DNA from: Euglena gracilis
Lineage: Eukaryota; Euglenida; Euglenophyceae; Euglenales
Direction: 5' to 3'
DNA: 64,000 bases
Assembly: GCA_039621445.1 (NCBI GenBank)
Contig: CP154954.1
Coordinates: 73,598,308 to 73,662,307 of the forward strand
Position numbers and translations under genes: made by a program. Of the stretch, positions 45,577 to 58,097 are shown one piece after another (positions within the stretch are counted from its first letter, which is position 1; every line of letters starts with the position of its first letter). The notes beneath the pieces are model-generated. The model made no database searches. It was not told where the DNA came from and saw only the letters and a program-made list of their open reading frames with translations.

Positions 45577-46375
45577 CCCAAATAAGACCTGGGGCTTATT
45601 TTTGGGTCCAGAGGGGCCTTATTTTCAGGGAGTCCTGTTTTTGTATTTTTTTCTTGACTAATTTGGGCCCAAAAAAATATCACATTTCAAGTTCCCAAGA
45701 GCACCAAAATTTTCCTTTGGCACTTCGTGCCATGTGTAAATGGTGTAAGTTGATAGTTAACCCCCCCCCCAAAAAAAACTGGGCAGTGCCCAAATATCTG
45801 GCAGGGGGCAGGCCGAAAAGATGGTTCCAATACCACCCTGTCCGTTTTTTTTTTGTCACTTGGAAGGTTAGCGATGATGGAGATACTCCACAATGGTGGC
45901 CTGGCGAGCAACTTTCGAACTTCACTGGGCAGGGGGGAGGACCAAAATGATGGTTCCAATAATTGGGCACCCTGCCTGGTTATTTGGGGGGGGGTTCACC
46001 TTGTTTTTCGCACTTCAAAAATCTGAAAACTTTTGAAATTTCATCAGCTTTGTGTATGAGGTTTTTGGTAGTTTTTTTTTCGGGAAATTTCCACTGTCCC
46101 TTTTATGGGAGGGTCTTATTTTTCAATTTTTGCTTGATCGCCTCGCATTTGATACCCTGCCCCTGGGGCAGGGTCCAGCCAGCACCTTTTTCCAGCCTGC
46201 CTAGTGCCAGCGGTCTTTGAGAAAACCCCTGACCCCGGCCTGGGCTGCCCCAGCCGTAGATTCCCTTCACAACCCCCCCCCCCCCGGGGACCGGGGTTTT
46301 TGGGGGGTGGCTTGGGGCCACTGGAACCCACCCCTCCTGAGGGGCCGGGGGGGGTCTTATTTTTTGGGGGGATTT
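45577..46375. mobile_element. Possible inverted-repeat element with CCCCCCAAATAAGACC ends
   Basis: CCCCCCAAATAAGACC at 45577 is matched, inverted and imperfectly, by GGTCTTATTTTTTGGGGGG at about 46347-46366. Similar GTTATTTGGGGGGG blocks occur at 45982, 59705-59720 and 59800. Termini and target duplication are not clear. Confidence 0.35.
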
Positions 46376-47790
46376 ACTAGCCCACTTTTAGGGACCCACT
46401 TTTGGGGGGGGCTCAATTTCAGGGGGTCCAAATTTTTTTGGTGCTTCACACTGAAAACACTGCAGTGGGCAGTGCCCTAAAACTTTGCATGCCCAAATAA
46501 CTTTGCAGGGGGGAGCCTGAAAAAGATCAGTCCAAATACTCTTGCCCCCCCCCTTTACAGGGAAAAAAGGGAAAATGATGCATCTTTTTTGAATGTCGAG
46601 AGGTGGTCGGCACAAAAAATCATCTGAAATGTCATATTGTTCTATTATTTGATGAATAGAAGCAATTAATTATGTTACAAATATCAATGAATACCATATG
46701 ACAACAAGTTTCTAAGAGGAATTGTGGTCAAACGGTCTATCAATGGTTTTGGGTGCTGCCCATAACTTTCCAGAGGGGGTCGGGGTGCCCGCCCCAACTA
46801 ACTTTGCAGGGGGCAAAGTTATTTTGGGGGGTTTACCCATCTCGCCCGACCCCCCCCCCCCCCCCGAGGGGGGTTCTGGACCCAGCCTTCTTCCTCCGGA
46901 TCACCAGACTTAAAATAATCTCTGAGCGGGGAGTGCCCAAACAACTGGGCGGGGGGGGGCAAAAATGGTTCCAGTGACTGGGCGATCCTTCAAATCTGTG
47001 TTCAGTCCTGCCTGGTTGGAAGGCAGCACAACACAGTGCCCAAACAGAACTTCTCAATGCAGGTGTTTTTCTAATGGCGCCTGTTCTACCTGCTTTTGGC
47101 CAATGCTTACCGGCAAAGTATTTCAACAGCCTTTGCAGTCCTTTGCCGGCCCAGGATCCTCCCGCCTACACCTCCTGCGGCGTGACCTCCACTGCTGCAG
47201 GGCAGCCTGTTTGATTGTCTGTGGACGTGCATGCCTGTGCAAATGTGTGAGTGTCACCAGCGGGACAACGCTGGCTGTGGCGGCAGTACCTTGGTCAAGG
47301 TGACCAAATCAGGCTAAAAATGGCCAAAAATGACCTAAAAGAACCCAATTTGGTCAACTTGACCAAGTCATTGCCGCCACATCCAGTGTTGACAGGGGTT
47401 GCCGTCATATTTTGTCCAAAGCTGGGACCATACGCCACCCGCCCCAATTTTGACCACGTCTCCCCCTTGTCTGGGCTGTGGTTTGATTGGTAAACAAAAA
47501 GGGTTGCAAATTAAAGAATTGTTCTCTTGCACAGGGTGCTGCTGGGGCAGGGTCGGGCTAGTGTGCACACACCATCACAACAGCTCATTGGGCTAACATG
47601 GGCTTCGGGGCTTGGGATTGAGTTCCCACCCGCAAAACTCGAGGGGGTATGTAAATTTTTTGGCATATTGTATGCGTGTGCACGCACACATATGCACACT
47701 AATGGCACAGTTATGGAGGGTGTTCTGTGTGCATGCTTTTGGACTTCTTTGGATAAAAAATGTGAATGTTTGTTGGTGGCTGGAAGTCAG
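46376..47790. other. Non-coding or uncertain stretch
   Basis: A plus-strand GC-rich island (46975-47300) has a Cys-rich frame (SQCRCFSNGACSTCF) and, in another frame, RWLWRQYLGQ, faintly like the LWRK start of the finger exons. A CAAG-GTGACC donor is present at 47299. I cannot define an exon. Confidence 0.3.
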
Positions 47791-47930
47791 CCTGACGGCC
47801 GCCGTGCCTCCCAACGGCACCCCGCGCGGCCCGTCGCCGTCCCCGCCGCCGGCCGCCATGGTCTCCTCCACGCACTCCAGCCCGGCCAAGACTGCCCCCG
47901 GGGCTGTCCGGCCAAATGTGTCGGTCGTTC
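47791..47930 (+). CDS. Pro/Ser-rich linker exon
   Basis: The acceptor GGAAGTCAG is followed by SLTAAVPPNGTPRGPSPSPP, then PAAMVSSTHSSPAKTAPGAV. Strong GC bias against an AT-rich background. Several donors are possible (47918, 47924, 47932). It resembles the linker exons at 35251 and 51691. Confidence 0.5.
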
Positions 47931-50149
47931 TGGTGTGTGTCTACATGGGGTATCTCCCCGCTTGTAGCCTTAGACAACCAAAGCTGCATTTCAGCCGTGT
48001 TGCACTTCCAGGTTTTCACAGCCCTTTTCAGCTTTTTTTGCAGCTTTTTTCCTGTGTTTGTTGCTGCTGCTGCTGCTGTTGTTGTTCTTGTTGGTGCTGT
48101 CTTTTTCCAGATTTTTGAGCTGTCCTTCTGCCTGTCCCCCCAAGAGTTCAACGTAAGGAGGGTGTCACAGCTGTGGGATGGGGTGTCTCCCCCAAGGGTT
48201 TGATACAAGGAGGGCCCATGGCTTTGGGGGGGGTACCCTTTTGGTGGGGGTATACCCCCTTCTGCCCTTCCTTGACCGCAAGGGTTCGCCCCCCCCCCCA
48301 CCTGCCAAGGGGTGCAGCTTAACCCCAGGGGGGCGGTGTACGGCCCAGAAGGCTTCAGATTCCTTTTGGCTTGAAATGCCTGCCAATAGGAGGTTTTTTT
48401 TCCAGCCTTTGGTTTCTGAAGGTAGAAACACCTTTTCCTAATGGCAGGGCAGGCCCCACAAGAGCAATGGAAAGTAGAAATGCACAATTAACCGGGACCC
48501 CCCTGAAAAGGCCAATTTTTTCCCCCACCGGTGCGAAAATAATATTTTTTTTGTTGAAAAAGTGCCCAAATTGGTATTCTGGGTTGATTGTGGAGTTTGG
48601 AGCCTGGCGTTTCGCCCCTGGCCATGAATCCTTTCACTTTGTTCGCTTAGATGCAGTGAGGGTCCAGACCACACCCAAGAAATGTGTGTTTTTGAATACT
48701 TGCAATGGGTTCGTGCCATAAAATCATTTAGTCACTGGCCGACCGCTCCCCCCCCACCCCCCCTGCGCCCCCGGGGGGCTGTGTGACGGGTTTTCTCTGA
48801 GTGACTGACTACTTTTTGACCTGGACCCCCCCCCCCCGCAGGGGGTGGTCCACCTGGGGGTAGTGACGGACTGGTTTTCCGAAAAAAATGTGTGACTGGT
48901 TTTTTTTGGAAGAGTGGAAGTGACCCCACATCCCCCCGGGGGTCAGCAAAAAATTGAATGGTTTGTGGCCTGAATGCTTGCAATGGATTGGGAGGGGAGG
49001 GTTCCCAAGCATACATCTCTCTAAGGTTTTGCGAACCCCCCCGGGGGGGGGGCGGCTGCAGCCAGCCCCGATTTGGGCCCAGCCCAGCCGCAGCAGCCCC
49101 CTCCCCCCCCGCGGGGGGGGGGTGGTGCAAGCCCCAGCGAGCCAGCCCCTTTTTGGGGGGTCCAGCCCACAATTTTTTCGGCACAAAGCGCCGAAATTTT
49201 TGAAAAACTGTGTTCAAAAGTGGCCAAAAATGGGGTTTGGGGGGCGTTTGGGGCATTTTTGGGGGGTTTCAGATGCATCATTTTTTTCAAAACTGTGTTT
49301 TGCAGGTCATTTTTGGGCATTTTTCCGATTTCAGTCCAGCTCGCCCCGGTTCGGGTCCAGCCGGGGTCCAGCCCCCCCCCCCCCCCCGGGGGGGGGGGGC
49401 CAGCCAGCCCCAATTTCTAGCCCGCCCAAATTTCTAGCCCTAGCCCAGCAACCCCCCCCCCCCCCCGGGGTCCTTAAAGAGATGTATGTTCCCAAGTGGC
49501 CACACCATGGCACAATAGCCTGTTCTGTGAGCAGCCTTTTCCTGTGGCAGCGGGGGGGGGTCAGGAGGAATAACACCAGAGTTACTCACCCGGCCAGGGG
49601 GAGCAACAAAAGAGTACTGGTGTAAGGGATCCCTGACCACTCACCACCCAACTGGGCCAGAAGCGAAGTTAGCGCCGGCCATAAACAGACAAGAAGCCTT
49701 GGTGCAACTGAGGGGGGGGGTCGATAGAAGGGCAGGGAGGGAGGTCGGACCCCCCTCTGGGGGACAGCAAATTAGTATTTGCAAGCCCTCCCAAGCTCCA
49801 AAGGTGCTTGCTGTGTTCTGTCAGAAGTTTTGTCAAGGCCACAGAGGGGCCATTGGCTGCCATTGGGACCTGTAATTACCATCGAAGGGAGATGCGCAAT
49901 TAAAGGTGCAAAATGACCAGTGCCCAATGCCTTGTGGCATCCAAATGAAGCTCAGGTAAGGTCGGGCTGAATTCTATGGCGTGGCCAACCCCACCCTGCC
50001 TGGCAGGCACTCCAAGGCATCCAAATTCAACTAGTGGGCACGTGACCAAAACTGCCTCGGCACCACCAAGGCACGAAGGCGCCGGAAAACCATATTTTAG
50101 TAATATTTTTCAGATATATAATATATATATACATATATATATTATATCA

Positions 50150-50182
<33 letters not shown>

Positions 50183-50194
50183 GTATATATATAT

Positions 50195-50252
<58 letters not shown>

Positions 50253-50253
50253 T
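47931..50253. other. Intron-like stretch with CGCC/GGGG palindromes
   Basis: Contains several copies of the CAGCCCAG...CCCCCCGGGGGGG block (49035, 49090, 49375, 49450), each a C run meeting a G run. TGC/TTG repeats lie at 48060-48100. No gene is supported. AT microsatellite starts near 50115. Confidence 0.45.
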
Positions 50254-50551
50254 GGCAGGTGTAAACTTTAGGAACCCCCCCGGGGGGGGCTCCTAAAGTT
50301 GACCCCACGATGGACACCCCTTTATTTGAAGGTATAGGGTTAGGTGCGCACATGCAAATTTGCGCTAATTGGCTATGTTGCGCTAATTGGCTATGTTGCG
50401 CGCAACGTTGCAAATTAGCGCAACATAGCCAATTAGCGCAAATTAGCATGTGCGCACCTAACCCTATACCTTCAAATAAAGGAGGTGTCCATCGTGGGGT
50501 CAACTTTAGGAGCCCCCCCCCCCGGGGGGGCTCCTAAAGTTTACACCTGCC
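50254..50551. mobile_element. 298-bp near-perfect palindrome inside an AT microsatellite
   Basis: The left arm starts GGCAGGTGTAAACTTTAGGA and the right arm ends in its reverse complement. The axis is near 50400 (GTTGCGCGCAAC). Each arm itself contains a CCCCCGGGGG hairpin and a GCTAATTGGCTATGTTGCG repeat. TATATA flanks both sides. It has the form of a foldback element inserted in, or excised from, a TA array. Confidence 0.8.
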
Positions 50552-50831
50552 ATATATATTTGTATATTTTATTTGTATCATTATTTTTTTCATCCATTCA
50601 TATTTTTATATTTTCATCTGTCTTATTTGATATTATTTTTTGGTCATTTTTCCTCTGTCCACTGCCAGGCAGGCAACCCCTTTGGGGGGGTGGCAGTGCC
50701 TCCGGGCATTCCGAGAGCCCCTTCACCCCCCAGGTTGGTCAAATTCAGCCTGGTTGAGGGTTGTCTTTGAGTTATTTGAGGCCATTTTCAAGGGTCAGCC
50801 CGACGCTTCGAAGGACTTTGCGTGTCCGCAG

Positions 50832-50901
50832 GACCCACAGCGCTCGTCTCCCCAAGCTGGCTCACCCAAACCAGCCCCCACCGCACAGGGCACGTGTCCA
50901 G
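50832..50901 (+). CDS. Short Pro/Ser-rich exon
   Basis: The acceptor GTGTCCGCAG and donor TCCAG-GTGGAG bound 70 bp, reading DPQRSSPQAGSPKPAPTAQG in phase 0. It belongs with the other linker exons by composition and strand. Confidence 0.5.
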
Positions 50902-51690
50902 GTGGAGCCCTCGCTGGTGCACTCCTTTTTCTTGAAAATTTGTCATTGATGGGAGAGGATAACAGCTCCATCCACTGCACTATCCTTGCACATTATCCCC
51001 CGTGTGCGATCATCTGAGCACAATACAAAACCCTAAACCTCTTTTTTTTGCACCAAAAACCTTCAGCATTAACGAGCAGAGTGGGTCACCTCAGGAATCA
51101 ATTCGGTTGTATGTTGGTTCTCGGGTCACGGATTCCAACGGGCCCCATTTTCAAGAACAGCTTGGCCACTGGCGTTCAGGGACATTAGCAGCCGGCTCCA
51201 GCAGGCCAACTTCCGTCCCCTGGATTGGCCAAAAGCCTCCAGCCCCTTCCCCACCAGGGAATGTTTTAAGCCGGACTCCACCCCACCCGGGGGGGGGGGG
51301 TCAGCCAGCCAGCACCTTTTTTCCAACCAGCAGCTCCCAGCTGGGTAATATAGTTTTTGCAGCTCGCCCCGCGAAGTCAGGCTGGAACGAAAAATTTCGG
51401 TGCAAAGTGCCGACGTTTTTTTTTTTATTATAAAAAGGGGGATCGAAAATGGCCAAAATGGCCGTTTGGTGCTTTTTGGGGGGGTTTCGGTAGTTTTTTG
51501 GGGGGTCAACACTTTGGATGAAAAAATTTTGGGGTTTGGGTGCCAGCCGGATCCAGCCCGGCAGCAGGTCGGACCCCAGGACCCTCCACCCTAGGGGACA
51601 CGGAGTCCAGCCACCCCCTTTTTCCTGCCGGCCGGCTGCACCCCCCCCCCCCTGGGGTTCTTTAAAAAATTCCCTGTTCCCCGCACACAG

Positions 51691-51890
51691 CGTCAGGGAG
51701 GAACCTTTCGGTGCAGGTCCCCCGGGCCCTGCCCCCAAGACCGGCCCGTACTGGCCCACCCCCATGCCCCAGCCAGGGCTGACCTCGCCCACCACCACCT
51801 CCCCCACCACCCCCGTGGACGCCCGCCCCTCCAGCGGCCCCTTCCGGCCCCTTCAGGTCCCCCCCGACGCCGCTGAAGGGGGGGCCCCAG
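51691..51890 (+). CDS. Pro/Thr-rich linker exon
   Basis: The acceptor CCGCACACAG and a strong donor CCCAG-GTGAGC bound 200 bp reading EEPFGAGPPGPAPKTGP, then PTPMPQPGLTSPTTTSPTT and a Pro/Gly-rich end. Low complexity, probably disordered. Confidence 0.6.
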
Positions 51891-52499
51891 GTGAGCCTTT
51901 TTTTTGCCAAGTGCAACGGATCGGGGTGGGAGAGGGTTGGGCGGGTTGGATGCAAGCATTCGGGCTTCAACTTTGGCCGTAAACCCCGATTAAACTCAGA
52001 TCAAGGATTTGGATGCAATGCCGATAAGTTTTTATTTTGTGTTATGGATGTGTTATGGATGCGTTAGTGGATGTGTTCATGGATCGGTCGATGGTTCCCC
52101 ATCATGCAATCACTTTGTCTTGGCAACCCCCGAGGCGTGACAGGTTTGTTCAGAGTGACTGACTGGTTTTTCTGGGAACCCTCCCCGGAGGACACCAAAG
52201 TGATGCAACATCGAAGGCAACGGAATTTTTTCTCTCTTGTTCACGTTTATGGTCAATCCTTTGGATTCCAGAGTGGCCGACCTCTGGGGGGGGCTGTGAC
52301 TGACTGGTTTCCCAAGAAAAAAGAGTGATTCACTGGTTTTTGGAAGAGTGGAACTGACCCACCCTCCCCCCTGGGTCGGTTGAGAATTGTTCATTCCCCA
52401 TATTCTGTGGCTTGTTCTGTTGTTCCACAATTTCCACACATCGCAACCATACTCTGGACGCTGGGCATAGTATTTATGATAATAGGCTGACTGGTTTGA

Positions 52500-52690
52500 T
52501 CTTTTTAAACAACAATGAAACACACTGAAAAAAAGTCGATTTTGAGATCCTTACCCGAAATTGAGATCCTTCCCTGTTTTCTGAACTTATGTCACATGAT
52601 AAGGTGCCTGATGATGCAAGTGAATGGTGAAGATGTGTGCAACCAATGCGATGCAACCAGGAAATCAAAAATGGAAACTGTCAAATGCGA
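52500..52690 (+). pseudogene. Decayed finger module
   Basis: LCHMIRCLMMQVNGEDVCNQC aligns with the second half of finger exon 1 (SDKVCNQC): nucleotides GTGTGCAACCAATGC are identical at both sites. The gap between the last Cys of the first pair and the second pair is 15 residues, close to the usual 16. The Trp and the first Cys are lost. DATRKSKMETVKCE follows. I regard it as a relic or a diverged copy. Confidence 0.4.
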
Positions 52691-53900
52691 GTCATTACCA
52701 TTGTTTTCTTTCACTGTTCTCGTCCTATCCTGTGGTAAAGTATACGTATAAATTGGTCATATTTTCTCCATTTTGTGTGGTTGTGTTTTTGCAATTGTGA
52801 TTGTGATTGTGATAGTAATTGCTATTGTAATTGTGGGTGTATTGTGCAGACCCTCTTTCCCTTCTCATCAGACTCAGCTCGACCTGTCCAACATTAAGCG
52901 AACTTCCCCTCCTGTTCAGTGCGGCCCTACGCATTGTTGTTGTCTGTCGGACATGGCCCGGTGAACCACAGCCATCTGGCATTTGTTTCTTTTGTTGCCA
53001 CACAAATTTCAGAAACTCACGAGCACGACCTCCAGGGGGGGGTCTAGCTCTAGCCAGCAAGCAACTTTCTTTCAACAGCAACCTTTTTCAGCCCTGGACC
53101 CCCTGCCCCCATAGCGAGTTTTACATATTTTCCAACTGCTGAGTTCCCGGGGGCTGGACGGTAACTTTTTTTTTTGGCTTTCAGCGGTGGGCTTTTTTGA
53201 TTTCAAAAAATCGCCCAGGGCCAGTTTGGGGCCAAGAAATGTTTTTTTTCCTAACAATTGGCATTTTTTTTGGTCTCGTATTTGGTTCGACCCAATGAAA
53301 CTCAGCTCCAGCTGGAGGATGCCTGGGGGGGGGGTCAACAAGCAGCCTTTTTCCAGCCAGCCCAAATTTTCCAGCTGCCAATCCCCCCGGGGGGGGTCCG
53401 CCCTGAAGGTGTCCTGTATATGGCCCAGAGTTCCTTATATGAGGACCAGCATTCGATAAGAGGAGGGTGGATTGCGTTTTGGTGTCCCACTGGGCCAACG
53501 AAGGGGGGACAACCACCCACCTAAGCAGTGGCATAGCCCAAGTGACCGCTTATTAACTCGGCATGAAACGCTGGCTGAAATTTCTGCCTCAAAATTGTCC
53601 AAAGTAGGATTTTGAGCATTTTCTTTTGTGTGCAAAAGTATTGTCAAAAATGTTTTTTTTAAAATCTGCACAACACACCCCAAGATAAAGAAATTGCCCC
53701 TTTTGGGAGGGCCCTGGGAACCCCCCCCCCCCGTAGACACACAGGATGCCCTCTCATCATACTTGTCTGCCCCCTCCACATGACTCTCTCTTTGATTTTC
53801 CAATTTTCAAGGTTGTTTGGACGTTTGCTTCTCAATCAGGAATTCTCCATTCCACACCCTAGCTTGTCTCGTCTTGTCTCATTCGCATCAACCCCCCCAG

Positions 53901-54047
53901 ACCACCTCTGGCACCAGCACGGGGGGCGTATGGCCGCCTGCGGCCAACGCGGTCCAGCAGTGGCCGACACCCCGCTCAGGCCGGGGCACGCCGTCGTCCC
54001 CGGTGCCCACCTGGACTCATCTGGTGCCCGCCGACAGTGCGTGGAGG
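53901..54047 (+). CDS. Ser/Thr/Pro/Trp linker exon
   Basis: The acceptor CAACCCCCCCAG leads to TSGTSTGGVWPPAANAVQQ, then PTPRSGRGTPSSPVPTW and DSAWR. A GTGTGC donor follows at 54048. High GC. Confidence 0.5.
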
Positions 54048-54735
54048 GTGTGCTCCACCCTGCCTTTGCTGTGAAGCGTTTTGATTTGACCAGCTAAGCA
54101 ATTATGCGTGCACACGTGCAATTGTTTTGAGTTGGTATTGCGGTGGTTTGTGCAGGATTTTCCCAACAAACTGCAGACCCTTTTCCCCACGGGTGGTGGG
54201 TGGATTGTGGAAGGTACCCTCGGGGTTTTGGGTGAGTTGTGGAGTTGCAAAACGGCAGGTGTCAGCTGCCAACGTTCGAAGGGACCATGATGGATGGGTG
54301 GGGGGGGGCAGGTCCGAATAAGCACGCACCGCTCTTGCCAGATGAGAAGCCCTTCAGTTGTTTGACCTCAACCCCCAAGGGAGTGGGGGGTCCTGAACTC
54401 CCTTCCCTAGGTTTTGGGAGGGGGTTTCTGGACCCCCACCCCCCATTGACAGGTCCCAAAAATAAGAATTTTTTTCCAGAGCTGCGAGCAGGAAACCGAA
54501 CAATGCCCCTTTTTGCTCATTCTCGAGCATGTTGCACATCTTTTGATGTTTCGGCGATGTTGGTGACATTTGGGGATGTTTTCCCCAGCCCTTTCAGTTT
54601 CGAGGCAGGAGGGGGTCCGACCCCCTCCTGTTTGGGAGGGGGCGTCCGACCCCCTCCTCCTCCTCAAGGCTTCCCATACATCCCTGGCCAAGGGGCCAAC
54701 ACGTAACGTTGTCTGGGGGTTTCTCCCTTCCGCAG

Positions 54736-54900
54736 GACCCCAGCGGCCTGACCCCAAGGGTGATCACGCCCCCTCCCGCTGCAGAGGGCCCCTGGCCACA
54801 GGGCATCACCACGGTGGCATGGGCGGGTGGAACGGGAAGGCGTGGCTCTCAGTGTAACTCTGAAAGAAAGCCAACCCCATCCTGAAATCTCAGCTCCGTT
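54736..54900 (+). CDS. Candidate exon, Pro-rich, possibly terminal
   Basis: The acceptor CTCCCTTCCGCAG leads in phase 0 to DPSGLTPRVITPPPAAEGPW, then GITTVAWAGGTGRRGSQC, and a stop near 54886. An alternative frame is also open. If the stop is used, it would end a gene here. Confidence 0.35.
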
Positions 54901-55257
54901 TTTTTTTGATCGCAGTACTTTGATGTTTTCACTGCTTTGCAATATAATATGAATGGTATGGGGTTGCTTTACCATGTATCTATATTCATCTAAAACCAAC
55001 ACTGTAATTTTTCTGGGTTAATTCCTGATTACAGCCTGATAGCGCGAATGAACACCAACAAAGTTCGATAATCTCGCTTTTCAAGGAGCCGGCATTTCAA
55101 TGATGCACACAGACTTCAAAGTCGGAGATCGGGAATTCCTCCAAGGTACCTCTGCGCGAGTCGTGGTGAGCCTGAAGAGCCTTGCATGCAGGCTTCTTCC
55201 CCCAAGGAATTCCGCCATTTCCCCTCAATCAAGAAGTTTCATGTGTGAATGAGGCTG

Positions 55258-56020
55258 ATTGCCAAGCGCCCTTTTTCACCGCAGCCTGGAAAAAACTCCG
55301 GGAAACCCCCTCGATTTCCAACATTTTTTCCCGCAGAAGTGTGCCGTTCCCTATGGGGGATTGTATGTGGGTGTGGGTGCAGGTGCGGGTGCGGGTGTGG
55401 GTGTGGGTGTAGGTGTGGGTGTGGGTGTTGGTGTGGGTGTGGGTGTGGGTGTGGGTGTGGGTGTGGGTGTGGGTGTGGGTGTGCACGTGTGTGTGCATGT
55501 GCATGTGCATATGTGTATGGAACCCCCCGGGGGGAGGGTGTCCGGCGGACTTACCCCCCCCTGGGAATCAAACCTTTAGAAAATCCTTGATCTCATATGT
55601 GCGACGGCCGTTTTTCTGGCCATTCATCTGTGACTGCCCCCCTTGGAGCGTTCGCTGCCTTTGATGGCGCTTCATGTCTTCTCTTTGCCTTGGATGAAAG
55701 AGGCATTGGAAAGGTGCAGTGGGAAAAAATACCAGAAAATCTTTGGAGAAGTTTCGGGCTTTCCCAAAAAGTTTAGTTGCCTTTTTCACCGCAGCCTGGA
55801 AAAAAACTCGGGAAAACCCCTCGATTTCCAATATTTTTTTCCCGCAGAATGTGCCGTTCCCTATGGAGGATTGTATGTGGGTGTGGGTGCAGGTGTGGGT
55901 GTGGGTGTTGGTGTGGGTGTGGGTGTGGGTGTGGGTGTTGGTGTGGGTGTGCATGTGCGTGTGCATATGTGTATGGACACCCCTGGGGGGAGGGTGTCCG
56001 GCAGACTTACCCCCCTGTAA
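55258..56020. repeat. Direct duplication with GGGTGT minisatellites
   Basis: Copy 1 (55265-55560) and copy 2 (55778-56015) share CTTTTTCACCGCAGCCTGG, CTCGATTTCCAA, GTGCCGTTCCCTATGG, a GGGTGT array (about 19 and 12 units), ATGTGTATGGA and GGGAGGGTGTCCGG. The 517-bp spacing and matching order show a tandem segmental duplication; array lengths differ. Confidence 0.8.
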
Positions 56021-56994
56021 TTTTTGTTCGGGCAGCAAGCTCCTCTCCACCCTGAGCGTGAGCGAAATGCAGGATATGTGGCAAAAATTATGGAAAACAA
56101 AAAACCAGGGGGAAACATGGGGGAAGGTTGTGGAAAACTTTCATTTTTGAAAGAAATGAGGGCAAGGATAATACTGCAGACAATTTCGAAAGAAGTCGCT
56201 TTTCTGACCACACCCCCAATTCACAATTCAGACAATTGACAGTGTCCGTAGGCCAGAGGCTTTTCAACACACACACACACACAGACACACACGCACGCAT
56301 GCATGCGCACCACGTGCACATCCACATACACCCAAGGCCCTTGTGGCCTGGGGGGAGGGGGGGGGTAGGGTCTGGCCGAGCCCCCCCCGGGGGGGGTTCC
56401 CCCAGGGGGGAGTGGGAAATACTTTTTGGTGCCGAAGGCGCGGAAAATTTTTGAAAAAGGTGCTATTTTTGGCATTTTTTTAGATTTTTTGGCCATTTTG
56501 AGTGGGTCCCCCATCGGGGTGGGTGCGGCAGACCCCCCCTCCCCCCCGGTCTTAAAAAAAACCCCTGTGTGGTCCCCTGTTGGAGACGGGGTTTTGGCCA
56601 TTTTTTTGGCCCTTCAAAGTGCTGAATATTTTTTGCCCCCAAAAAAGTGGTTCCCAGTCCCTCCCCCCCGGTCCCCCACCCCCCCCTGGTGGGGTGCCCC
56701 AGGGTTGTGGGTGGAACCCCTCCCCCAGCCTTATATTGTTTTTTGTGTGAGAAACCCATTTGGAACTTTCACAAAAAATTTCGCGTAACATTTTTCCTTG
56801 TCTTTTCAGTTCCTGTGATTTTTTTTGCTTTCACTGTAGGAAGGCTCGGAGATTTACCTCTGTTGACTCCAACAACCCAATTGCAAATGCAGGCGGCGAC
56901 GGGTGGGGGGGATGGAGGGAACGTTGGACGAACACAGAAGTGGTGCCGGAACAGTGAAGTTTGGTACGACCACTGAGTCGGGCTCACGCCCATC

Positions 56995-57200
56995 CCGAAA
57001 CGAAGCCTGCCCCCGTCCGACGTCGCCCATGGAAGCCCCGAGTTGGGCACGGATGGCGACGTTGCGAGCGAGCTGCGGACGCACGCCGCGGAGGACGCGA
57101 AGGGCCAGGCTGAGAATGTCGCCCCGGCACCCCCCGCTGCGGTGCGTGCCACACCCCGCCACGCTGACTCGCTGCGGTGGACGTTCCGCCAGAAGAAGGC
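56995..57200 (+). CDS. Candidate GC-rich exon, frame uncertain
   Basis: One plus frame reads SPELGTDGDVASELRTHAA, then EDAKGQAENVAPAPPAAV and LRWTFRQKK; another plus frame and one minus frame are also open. The first has the most protein-like composition. Its borders are not clear. Confidence 0.35.
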
Positions 57201-57409
57201 CCACAGGAGCTCTGAGGGAAATCAAGGAAGGCAGAGCACATCAATTTCTTTCCGAAACAGCTCAATAAGGATTGGTTCAATAATTTGAGGCAGTATCAAT
57301 GTATAATATTTGACCAATATTTCGAAATTCAAAGATTATGAAATTGTGCATTTTGGGGACTCTTTTCTTGAATAATTTGCCCAAATCATCAGTGCCGCCC
57401 TGCCCTCAG

Positions 57410-57530
57410 GTGCGGCCAGCTGGGTTGACTTTTGTCCCGACGCCGACCTACGAAACGCCCGCTGCAAGGGACCTCGACGTTTGTTTTTTTCGAAGCCAGG
57501 GGCATATCTGGTGGCCAGTCGTATTGATCT
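57410..57530 (+). CDS. Candidate short exon with consensus donor
   Basis: The acceptor CTGCCCTCAG and donor GATCT-GTAAGT bound an open phase-0 frame, VRPAGLTFVPTPTYETPA then ARDLDVCFFRSQGH. The donor is the best match to consensus in the window. Confidence 0.45.
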
Positions 57531-58097
57531 GTAAGTCGGCTATCCCGAGAATCAAGAACACTTGGTTTGGTTTGCTGTGGTGGTAGGCGAGTGCCAAAAG
57601 TTCCAAAACATTTGCAGGAGGATTCCGAGTTCTTTTTAGCTAACAAAAAGTGGATGAGGGGTCCGGGACAGCCCCCCCCCCCCCCAGAGGGGTCTCAGTC
57701 TGGGTTTGCGCCGAAAATTATCGTTGCAAAGCGCTGGAATTTTTTTTTTAAAAGGTCAAAGTGGCGAGGGAATGGGGGTTTGAGGTGTTTTTGTTTGAGG
57801 TAAACATTCTTTCAATTTGTTTCAAAGGTCTCAATTTCAACCATGAAATGGTGAAACGTCTGATTTTTCAGGGTTTTCAAAACCCAGAAGTCATTGTGAG
57901 ACCTCCATGGAAGGCAATTTACATATGGCGCGAAGCGCCAAAGGAATTTCTTTTTGCATTATTGGGAACCAGACAGACGATGGTTTTCTGTTTCCCGGTC
58001 GGTCAAGAAAAAACGCGGAAGTAACACCAGTTTCTCGCAGTGGACGCACAACACAAGGCGCGGCCTTGGTTTCTTGTTTGGCGGGATGGCTGTCCAG

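Noticed and set aside
46975-47300. Cys-rich island and RWLWRQ as a finger copy
   Set aside because: The two features are in different frames and the Cys spacing does not match.
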